From positions 280,581,158-280,645,157 of the forward strand of contig CM068373.1 of NCBI GenBank assembly GCA_034769895.1: a stretch of 64,000 nt of DNA, given 5' to 3'. This document shows positions 44,371 to 54,238 of this stretch, in pieces. Both the position numbers and the translations under genes were made by a program. Within the stretch, counting starts at the first letter, position 1, and each line of letters begins with the position of its first letter. This DNA is from Magicicada septendecula. Lineage: Eukaryota > Arthropoda > Insecta > Hemiptera > Cicadidae. Below the pieces are notes generated by a model. That model worked only from the letters and a program-made list of their open reading frames with translations. It made no database searches and was not told the DNA's origin.

Positions 44371-45032
44371 CTGTCCCCATCTCCTCTATTATTGCGACTA
44401 TCGCGGTAATTATAATTATTATTGCCACGATAATTATAGTTCCTGGAATTATTATTCGCGTGCTCATTTTGTGTTCTATTGGCATTAACGTTCTGCGCAG
44501 GTCGATTGTGATCATTATTATGAGAATTGGTTGGTGGCGCGTTATTATTATACTTCTGATATTTATAATTTAACATTCTATTTCTTTGGTATTGGTTCTC
44601 GTGCTCATAATTCTCCAAGAATTTGGCCATGGCTGGAATCGTTTTGATTTGACTACACATACGTGCATTTTTTATCCCTTCCTCGTAATGGTAGGATAGT
44701 TGTATCACCAAACATTCTTCGGGAATTCTGGGCTCTAAGTTCCGCGCCATACATACCTTTCCTAGAAAGTATGAAGTAGGAGACTGGCCTATGTTTGTTT
44801 CGTATCGACCGTTACTCAAATTATTCCTAATCATGTTCTGGGTCGATTCAGATTAATACTTCTCTTTAAATTGTTTTTTGAACTCAGTCATGTCCAGTAT
44901 ATCCGGGCGCACCGCTGTCCACCAATTATCATAAGTATCTTTAAACGTTTCATCAATCATACTGCGTATAATACTCCAGCAATTTTCTCTATTTCTTGCG
45001 ATCACCTCTTCCAATCTCTTTAAAAATTCCAT
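44367..45032 (-). pseudogene. Array Gag capsid part, copy D, with a premature stop
   Basis: Same frame as copies B and C, but the Trp codon of KYWSES (TGG) is TAA at 44855-44853, cutting the protein after about 59 residues. An ORF resumes at the next Met (44834). A D-specific lesion, so the outer units decay separately. Confidence 0.85.
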
Positions 45033-45186
45033 CGGATTGCGCTTGTAATTACGAAAATTAATCGATTCCCGGTTCTCGTGGTTATTTGTATGACTATGTT
45101 GGCATGTCCTATCCCGCCATGAATCTACTTCTTCTTGTAATTGTAATTCACGTCTACTAATTTCCTCTATTTTATTTTTACTGGTA

Positions 45187-45924
45187 TTAATTCCAGTAAA
45201 TTTCCATACTATTTAAATTGCCATAGACTCTTTCGAGTCGTTCACCCATGTCTGTCTGTATTTGCGTAATCCCTTCCTTATTCTCTTCCCGTACCTGATG
45301 TACTTCGTTTTTAATTTGCTCATATTTTCCGACAGTTTCCTGTTGGATTTCTTCGACCAATGTTTTGCTCTCAATTTTTATGTCATTAATTTTGTTTTGT
45401 AGTTCTTCACGAACCTGTACTATTGTTTCGTTAGTTTTTTCTAACCCTTCATTTGTTTTGGCTATTTCTAATTTTCTTTCCTCATTATTTTGGTCCACCT
45501 TCTGGTTAATTGTCACATGAAGATTTTCAATTTTTTCATTAATTTGCCTTAAATTTTCTTCATGTATTTGTAAGATGTCTTCCTTCATTTGTTTTAAACC
45601 CTCATCATTCCTATCTAATCTTTCGTGAGTTTGTTTTGAGGTTTCTTTAATTTCCTCATTTGTTTTTCTAAATTGTTCTGTCATAAATTTCATCATCTCC
45701 TGCCAACTTGGTACTTCTCTGGTTCCAGCTTTATCTATTTGGTCCCCTTGGGGATCTTCTCCCATTACTCCCTTTTCCTTGTCCATAATAATTTCAGTTT
45801 CCGCTATTTCGTCTGTCTGTTGTTCCATTTCACTATCTGTTATTAGTTCTATTTCCTGTTCTTGTTCATCTATTTCCTTCTCCGTTTCTCCTGCCCTAAT
45901 CCTTGATCTACCTCTGGTATGCAT
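45187..45924 (-). CDS. Array Gag N-terminal coiled coil, copy D (245 aa)
   Basis: As copy B with DPQGDQ for DAQGDQ and THERLDRND for IHERLDSND; the same premature end. Confidence 0.85.
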   Translation of the reverse strand: MHTRGRSRIRAGETEKEIDEQEQEIELITDSEMEQQTDEIAETEIIMDKEKGVMGEDPQGDQIDKAGTREVPSWQEMMKFMTEQFRKTNEEIKETSKQTHERLDRNDEGLKQMKEDILQIHEENLRQINEKIENLHVTINQKVDQNNEERKLEIAKTNEGLEKTNETIVQVREELQNKINDIKIESKTLVEEIQQETVGKYEQIKNEVHQVREENKEGITQIQTDMGERLERVYGNLNSMEIYWN

Positions 45925-45995
45925 GTTTATTCTCCCACAGTTGCCTGCTCTGGTTAAGTAATATTAATATAGTTATAGTTACTTAACTTAAGCCC

Positions 45996-46013
45996 TACAC
46001 AAGTTGAGCGCCA
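45996..46013 (-). other. Primer-binding site of array copy D
   Basis: Minus strand TGGCGCTCAACTTGTGTA, 3 nt inside the LTR end TAACA. The same site lies at 25057-25074, 32046-32063 and 39020-39037. A second PBS-like string (TGACGCCGGCAACGTTGG) lies inside the LTR terminal duplication. Confidence 0.6.
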
Positions 46014-46016
46014 ATT

Positions 46017-48348
46017 TGTTACTACCCCTCGGCTCTTACGTTGTCTCTTACGGTCGCGGGATTCTCGTTATTTCCGCCCCAACGTTGCCGGCGTCAATTT
46101 GTTACTACCCCTATGCCAATGTGTTTTGAATTATTTTAATTATTTAAATATCTGAGATATTTGGAGTTGTGGGATATATTGATGTAATTAATTAATATTA
46201 ACTTAGCTCTCTAAAAAATATCAGTGTTAGTGTACCTGAAACTTAAATAATTAATGCGTTAATCTATAATTTCGTTCAACCCTATTATACCTTGAAGAGA
46301 ATTATGTCTAATTTTTTATTTTTACGCTCTCTTTTTGGTGTCAGATAATTCCGCTATAAGCGCTGTAGTATCGGCTCAACGAAACTTATAGGTTATTTCA
46401 ATGTTTATGTTAACCAATTATTCTATACTTATTCAGTTACTTTTTTATTCCCAGCTCATTAAATCATACTCCAAATAACAAGATTTTGCAATTATATAAA
46501 GGTTCTTTATTTGTTTACTTCTTTAACATTGAATAAGATATGTTCTAACTAACATATGCTTGGGCTATAGATTGCGTGAATCGATTGTTGATTATTCCGA
46601 TCCTTTATTTAAATTCAGTTATATAGTGTGTTTTAATTTGTAATTAATTTAATTCAGGGTGTGAAGGTTCTTGTAACTGTGGGGAAGATTAAAAATACAT
46701 AGATAAGAATGCAAGATTTACAAATTTGAAGTGTTGTGTAGTTAGTATGATTAATATAATAATAATTTACCAGACTAGAATGAAGCAAATCGTGTAGGCG
46801 GTTGATTGATAAATTTACTGTTCTGGACAATTATGCCGTACGATATTCTTTCTTCGGTTTAATAAAATGGAATACTTGTCCTGTCCACTTCGGAATTACA
46901 GCTCTTTGGATTGGTTTACAGCCCGATTGATGCTTCTTCTGCAACTCCAGGATCCAAATACGTTCTTCTCTCGGTTGAAGCAATTAGTGTTGTTCCGTGT
47001 ATTTGAAAGGTTATAACTTCTGGTGTAGTGTATATTATTAATTGTGATACTGTTAATTCTTTCTGTTTGGTTTAATATATCATCAATTCCCTTCGGATAT
47101 GGGACAGTTCCAGTTCTTCCTTGTAGAATCCAGTTATTTATTTTCTATTGTGATTTCATACTATAGTCTTATTTGGTTAAACTGTACTGGTAAGAGTCAT
47201 AAATATTATCATTATGATTTTGTGTTTTATAATAGTGTCTGATAATTTAGAATATTCCGATTAAATAGACATTTCTTGGGTTTTTTAATCTCATCAAATT
47301 CAGATCATCAAAGCAATTATTGTCAAATCAACAACTTCCTCTTTTTCTGTCGTCCCTAGCAACACATGATTTTTCTTCCTTCCACATGTTTTGAATATAG
47401 TGTTTATTTCATATATTTTTTGTCTATTCCTTATCAATTTGCTATCCTATCGGAATGTAACTTTACCGATAGTTGGTTTATTATTTTCTACACATATTCT
47501 GGTGGTTTTTTGATATAAGCCTGTTTTTTTCTTTTTTATATTTAATACCCTTTTCGATATTAAACGTTATTAATCGATATCATGGCATTATGGCATTATC
47601 ATAATTTGTATAAATTTTATTATATATCATTATTAATTTAATGTTTTTTTTCTAGCTCTTCAAATCGTATTCATTAATTATTATTAATTGATGTACCTAA
47701 CCTTTATGTTATGAGTGGTTATATAGTGGGTTTGGCTGTTAGGCCTTTTATTGTAAATGGATCTACCTGTGTTTATAACTGGTAAACATCTATAGCCCCT
47801 TTTACATAAATTCATACATATAATCAAATCTTAACTATTAACATTTACATAAAGAATTATTTTTTCCATATCTAATTAACAATTTTATGTTGACCTATGG
47901 ATCACATATCAGAAAATTCAAATCTATTAACGTTAATTAGCTGCTTCACACTTCATTCTACAACAGTCTTTGAATAATACATCTTGTTTCATTATCTTTC
48001 ATTAACTCAACACATATTTGGTATAACATAACATAAACTTTATCATAATATTTGTTGTCACAAAATAATATCTCTTAACTCAAAATTCTTATTTGCTATT
48101 ACTATAAAGTAAATTATTGTTTCATTATTTGTTTGCTCTTCACTAAACATATATCATCAACTATTATCTAACTTACAGGTTCGTTTATTCTTGTTAATAC
48201 TACCTTGCATCCTTATTTACCTTTATCTATAATTATAAATGTAATTATTAGATCTTTGTTCTATCATGGGGTTATATATTGACTTGTTTATTATTTTGTT
48301 AACCTTGTTTTTATGTAACATGGATGCTAGCATTTCTGTTGCGTTACA
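46017..48348 (-). repeat. Array LTR 5 (2,332 bp, outer, 5' end of the array)
   Basis: Has neither the 14-bp nor the 3-bp deletion. It has private changes (for example GCGTTAATCTATAATT near 46260) that set it apart from inner LTRs. Ends at GTTACA, then (AT)n. Confidence 0.9.
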
Positions 48349-48374
48349 ATATATATATATATATATATATATAT
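48349..48374. repeat. (AT)n flank, right of the array
   Basis: Thirteen AT units; counterpart of 16269-16292. Confidence 0.85.
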
Positions 48375-48504
48375 TGTAATGTAGTCCTCTTGAATAAGCT
48401 TGAAATTCCTCTTCTAACCTCTGTTGTATGATTTAATTTATTTAAAATTGTTAGTATTCTCTGGTTTTCAATTCGATAAACGCCCCGCGTGGGTTGTGCC
48501 ACTT

Positions 48505-49570
48505 TGTAATAAAAGCGATTTGGCTGCTTCTATTATTAAATTACGAATTACTAGGATTATTAATGATTAAAGTATAGTTTGTAGGTTAATTGAATTGTGG
48601 TTTCTAGTTGATTTGCTTTAGTTTGATGAATTGGTTAAGATTCCATCATTGGCATCCTTGAATTGTGTCTGACATTGTAAGTTTGTTTAATGAATTATAA
48701 GTTTAATAGTCATATGAGTTAAATTTATTCATTCACTAAGTACTTACTTGGAATGAAGATCTCCCTTGTTAACTGTCCTGTCAATAAGGCATAGTCGAGA
48801 TGACAATCTAAAACATTTAAATAATTTCATTGCCACCGGCGTGTTACCAATTGCTATCAGCTGTTCACCTTACCTGAATGCGTATCATTTAAAGAAATAA
48901 TTTTACAATCTCTTTTATCTGGTTAAAATGCCATTTATTCATTAAAAATGCTTAAATAATTATTTTATATAACAATTAAATTGATAGTCGTTCATTTCCA
49001 ATAATAATTAACTATTAACAAAACTCAAAAACTTTTCTCAGGGTGGTTAGTCTGTTTACATAAACTGTACCCTAGTAGTGGAAATTTGGTTAAGTTGTTT
49101 ATCTCTAAAATAGGTTTTTTTAGCCTGAAAAATATGCAACTAGAAGAGTTACATTGCTATAATAATTGAGTAGTAGGAGAGTGATTACATCAATAAAGAA
49201 AATCTTAAATTACTAACATAAAATTCAAAAACGACTTGCATCAACATTTTTAGGTTAACACTCGTGGGTCTGAAGCTATACCCAGTTACCCTTGATTTAT
49301 GAATAAATCTTTTTAACAATACATAAACCTACAAAGGTAAGAAGGTTCAAAGCCCTTTTCGTGTTCATCTCAGTTCATATTATTCATTATGTTCGATAAT
49401 TTTATCGTGTAAGTGGGTAACTCTTATAAGTATGATTAATTGTCACTAAATCTTTTTAACAATAAATAAATTTACTAATGTCACAAAGTTCAAAGCCCTT
49501 TTAGTGTTCATATTAGTTCATATTATTCGTTATGTTCGATAATTTTTATCGTACAGGTTGTAACGTTACA
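48505..49570 (-). repeat. Probable 5' LTR of another minus-strand element, internal region missing
   Basis: On the minus strand it starts TGTAACGTTACAACC and ends TTTTATTACA, followed 3 nt later by a PBS-like TGGCACAACCCACGCGGG (48501-48484). This arrangement parallels the element at 480-500. Only about 110 bp of internal sequence remain before the (AT)n at 48374. The LTR contains a 143-bp tandem repeat (49305-49447, 49448-49555). Boundaries are by motif only. Confidence 0.45.
49305..49555. repeat. 143-bp tandem duplication (1.8 units)
   Basis: AAATCTTTTTAACAATA at 49305 and 49448, then shared TTCAAAGCCCTTTT and TATGTTCGATAATTTT. The second unit has diverged by several substitutions. Confidence 0.8.
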
Positions 49571-50509
49571 TATAATCAACCCAATACCAACATGAAACAA
49601 ACTGATTATAACCAATCCAACGCAAAATAAACAACAAAATGGGAACATTAAAGAAGGACCTAGGACGAGTAGTGACTACTTTAGGGGAATAAAAGAAGTT
49701 ATTATTAACAAATAATGTATTACAGAAGAAATGAAGACACACGACTAAAGACAAGACAACATTGACCCAAATACCCAATAGATCAGACAGTGAGAAGAAG
49801 ACAGCAACACCCTTAACAAGAGATTTATTAAGGATGATGATAGAATCAGTGTGACTAGGGAAAATAAAATGGATTCAACTACAAGAAGGAATAAATAATG
49901 ACAAGAATAAAATAAATAATGAGAATATAAATTATTGATAATGATGGAGAAAACAGAAGTGATTTAAAAGCTGAATTAAAACCCTATGCTACGACTTGAC
50001 ACTGACATCAAACTATTAAAAAACTAACTTCAATGACTTGACAATATAACCAGAACTCAAAGGTAAAACAATAATGATAAAAAAATAAAGGGGAGAGTGA
50101 AGATAAGTGTTGTAAATGTATAAATTAAGAATGTATAGAGATAACAACTAAATGGTGTCCAAAAGACTAGTTCAATATGTAAGGTAGATATAAAATTATA
50201 AGAGAAAACTATTAGTCATCAATAATGTTGAGATAGTAAAAAAAAAGTAACATCTAGCTATAAATAATAAAACTTAGCAATAATACATGTGAAGAATTCA
50301 GTACAATAGGTAAAAAATAAAATCTAAGATCCAACCATTGTTAGGAATCCAGGTGGGGACACATAACCTAAACTAATCAGCAAGGTTCAATTAGAATTGC
50401 CCGAAACAATAACAGGAATGTTCTTAGACTAGAGTATATTATAATATAAGCAAACTAGAGACTATGTTAAGTTACACCAAAATTTATAAATAAAAATATA
50501 ATAAAATAC
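49571..50509. other. No gene recognised; A-rich plus strand
   Basis: A-biased like the sense strand of the plus-oriented element at 1.3-4.2 kb, so possibly a decayed plus-strand element. No ORF or boundary found. Confidence 0.3.
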
Positions 50510-51589
50510 TGCCAGAACCTTACCTTGCAACTTTTCTCGCTGACTTACCTTTTTATAATTTCCAACAGAAGTTCAGAGTTGCCACCAATATCTTTGAAGG
50601 ACAGATATGGAAACCTTTATACATTACCTTAATTAAAACTGGACAATGTTGCCACCTGACCACCCCCAATTCAGAAAATTCCCCGGAATGTTAGACGAAT
50701 TTTTCAGCACAGAACACTAGGAAATGGTAACGACGAAATAACTATGCTAACACATGGTTATATTCTGGAAAACAAATCTTATTTATTTCTAATTAAATTC
50801 AACGTTATATTTGCTCTCTATTATTTACTTGAATACTTGAACATGAAATTATCTATACAAATGTCCTACATAATATTCTTTTTAGACCAACCAGTACTTT
50901 ATAATTTATTTTTCCCTTATTCCCCATACACACTCTTTCACACTTTACCCTAGTTAATGTCACCCGTTTCCCGAGTTCTGGATATAATTATTAGGTTTAA
51001 TTTTTTATGCCGCGGACAGTATATTATACCTGTATGTGTTATTCCGCCATTGCTGGTAATTCACTTAATACTTTGTCACCAAACACTATTCTAATTCCTC
51101 CCGTTTATTTATACAGACTAGGTAAATTGCACGGTCACTTTTCTTCCTGGTTTTCTTCTTTATTTTTACACCAGCTTCGGTAGACCTCGGCTACTCAATT
51201 CACGTTGGTCTACCGAAATTCCGAGGCCACTGTATTTGCGACTGCCCCGTGGGATGAGTTGTAGAGAACTGCCCTGCTATGCGACGACTGACTGTGTGTG
51301 CGTTTGGTTGCCTACCCGCCAGGTGTTAGGTGTTGCCGCCAGCTCACACTCTGTGTTTCTTTGTTCCCATCACATGTTCGGGTCTGGAATGTATGTACGT
51401 GACATTTCTGTGTGAACGTTGGCCGAACCGTGCGCTCGTCCGCGGGAATATGCACCCTTGCTGATAATATGCATTCCGAAACTGTTCTGTACCTTACACG
51501 GAGCTACAGTCACTGACCAAAAATATACTCGTATGAAATAAAATAGAAAAGATTTAAATTACAAATCCTCATAGGTTTGTACCGTTACA
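50510..51589 (-). repeat. LARD-like family LTR, copy 3 (left end approximate)
   Basis: The right end CCGTTACA at 51589 is followed by ATACCCCCCCCC, the reverse complement of a polypurine tract running into TGTAACGG. Diverged from the 57-58 kb LTR; the left end could not be fixed. Confidence 0.5.
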
Positions 51590-52800
51590 ATACCCCCCCC
51601 CATGAGAGGTTTTCTGTCGAAACAGAAAAACTCATTGCCTACAAAACCTAAGAGGACCAGCGAGGATATGGTGCCAACAACCCCCCTTTAATCCTTATTA
51701 TAATCATGGGTAACTTACCCCCCTAGTCTGACGACTGCGGCTGCACCTGAATGACATTACTGGACTTCTCTGTCCAAGATCCCAACACCGTAAAGTCAGA
51801 CAGGCACCCGCCACAGTATCACCAAACTCTGTAACAATTAAGAAAAAATCTCAGTAACTGGCTTTTCACCATACCATATCCTCAACTGACTTGTTTCCTT
51901 TTAGTCGTACTGGTTTGTCTTTTATCAAAGTACTGGTTGTATATCTCAATGAACTACTTAAAGAAACAATATTTTTTAACACATGTATCCTTAACTTGAA
52001 CATATTACATTTTCCTGTATTATATATTCTATATTATTTTCACTTCTGTAACCTATATACTTTAGGTAAGACACAACAAACCAAAAATAAAAAAATTAAA
52101 CGCCAAAATAATTCAACTTCATTTACCAACTCCAATTAAAATTCCATTTAGATTTTCGTTACCAAGGTAGATTACTATTACCATTTATACCCAATACATG
52201 TTTAAGATTCCTACACACTAACATAATAAACATAGTACAACATAAACATTCATAAAGAACATAAAACTCATTTCATCAAAATAAACACCTCATTTGCATC
52301 TGAATACAATTTACAAACATTTCAACTTTAAGTTTAGTTTCAATTTCTCTTAACTTGTTACATTTATTATTACATTTCAATTACGAATTTCTATTAAGTA
52401 TTTTCATCATTAATTGTTCGGGTGATTCTCAGTCATTCACAATGATTTTATTTATTGAATGGGCATTCCTTACCCACCTTCTTCCTTCTAACAACCCCTA
52501 ACGGATTTACATAGGGTGACACCGATCTCTCAATAATATTTACCTCCACTACTTTCTCCAACTCCACTTAAATTATTCTCCTCTTATTACAAAATACCTG
52601 ATACCCTCTTTGTACCTAGGATGTGTGTTTCCTCACCTTTAATTCACATTTATAATTTCTTGCCCCTCCCGGGTATATCGGCAAACACTCCTCTAAAACA
52701 CTCTACTACCCACCACAACGTCTTGCGTTGAGGACTCCTTACACCTCCACCCTGAGACACTATAAGTTACTTCAAATTCAAGATTTCAATATAGGTTTTT
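51590..52800 (-). other. LARD-like 3' internal fragment, copy 3
   Basis: Homologous to 53846-54180 and 58132-59640. Shared strings include TAAGAGGACC, GATCCCAACACC, CATGGGTAA and, further in, GTACCTAGGAT against GTACTTAGGAT. It contains a PPT-side stem-loop (51602-51635). Noncoding; the 52-kb ORFs are shadows. Confidence 0.65.
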
Positions 52801-52809
52801 CAAGTAAAT

Positions 52810-53845
52810 ACGCTCTTACCTTTGGTTGCATTTTCCCGGGTCTTACAGACAAAAATCCACTGCAGACAAGGTTATCTGGGTAGAAGTGCGAAATGATTAT
52901 GCTAACGCATTTTCTACTGTCTAAAATACATACTTATTTTATTTATCGAAACTCGCACCCTTCTTTTACTTTCTACAAATGACAGTATCTTTGTTAAATT
53001 TTATTTTAAACTACGATTATAATTGACATTACTAAGTACATATAAGAAGATTGAAAATGAACCAGTATGTAACCTCTATATTACCACACACACACTCTTT
53101 CTTTTTTGTTAATATTTAAATAAACTCCCCTCTCTTAGAGATCTCTGTTTCTTATTAAGGTGTGTATAAAAGTAAATTTTATAATATAGTAATTAAAGTT
53201 TTAAAAAGTGGTACTCATCCTAATAATGGTTTCACTCCAATGAACACCCATATTGTTCACATGTAATAACCGTGACACAAGTTCACTAGTTGACCGATTT
53301 CTAAGTTCTCTCGCACTCACACCACTGTTGGTACTGATTTTACGGTTTTTTGTTTCATGGTTCTCACTGATCTACTTGTTCCACGTTATAAAATATGATC
53401 AAATCGGCCGACGTAACTTTTTGCACTTCGATGTTGTTGTAGGCTGGCCGCGCGGCATAAGGTGCAATGGAACTGAACTCAGTACTGCGCTAAGGCAGAG
53501 AACACGGAGTCCTTTTTGGTCATGTGATCGTCAGTCTGCGCTCCCATTGGTGCTGTTTAAAAGAGCGCTATAATGCAGGCCTAAGATTTAGCAATATTTT
53601 ACCGCCTGGTGCAATATTAAGTTACATTACTTTCTTCCGTGATTCACGGCTGATGCAAAGTTGTGTGTTATTTCACATTCTGTCTGTGCTGCTTGAGTGC
53701 GGAGACAAAACATAGACTTTTGTTTTGTAATAAACACTGCATACTTGGTTGACTAACTCGAGGTTCTATAAAGGTGAACAATGACTACATAGGGAAATAA
53801 AATTTTTAAAATATTACCTTGGCCCTACAATTCCGTACCATTACA
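52810..53845 (-). repeat. LARD-like family LTR, copy 2 (left end approximate)
   Basis: The right end CCATTACA at 53845 is followed by ATACCCCCCC. The segment holds a GC-richer promoter-like part (53400-53720), as do the other family LTRs. The left end is a guess. Confidence 0.5.
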
Positions 53846-54180
53846 ATACCCCCCCAATAAGAGATTGGATGCCGAAGCATACAGACTCTTATTGCCTAAA
53901 ACCTAAGAGGATCAGTGAGGATATGGCACCGCAACCCCCCTGAACTCTCTACTAAAATCATGGGTCCTTACCCCCTAGTCTGGTGGCTGCGGCAGCACCC
54001 ATCCGCTCTTACTGGACTTCTCTACTCGAGATCCCAACACCATAAGCTCGGACAGATATCCGCCACAGTATCACCCGACTCTAAACATTCAATTAAAATT
54101 TAACAAACAGCCTTCCATCACTCCATATCCACAACTGATTGGTTTCCTCTTAGCCGTACTGGTTCATTGACAAAGTACTG

Positions 54181-54238
<58 letters not shown>

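Larger units (their letters stand above)
16293..48348 (-). mobile_element. Tandem array of a Ty3/gypsy LTR element: 5 LTRs, 4 internal regions
   Basis: Minus-strand order is LTR-int-LTR-int-LTR-int-LTR-int-LTR. LTRs: 16293-18624, 25078-27406, 32067-34381, 39041-41357 and 46017-48348. Internal regions: A 18625-25077 (6,453 bp, chimeric), B 27407-32066, C 34382-39040 and D 41358-46016 (about 4,660 bp each). The repeat period is about 6.98 kb. Each internal region runs from the PBS through gag, linker, truncated protease and integrase to a 1.4-1.6-kb 3' noncoding region and the PPT. Neighbouring units share a single LTR, which implies LTR-LTR unequal exchange or concatemer insertion, not separate integrations. 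All copies lack RT and RNase H. Confidence 0.93.

Noticed and set aside
16293-48348. Four independent full-length insertions
   Set aside because: Adjacent units share one LTR and there are no target duplications between them.
53253-53573. 106-aa ORF in the GC-richer part of LTR copy 2
   Set aside because: It lies in an LTR promoter-like region, is not conserved in the other LTR copies, and shows no domain.
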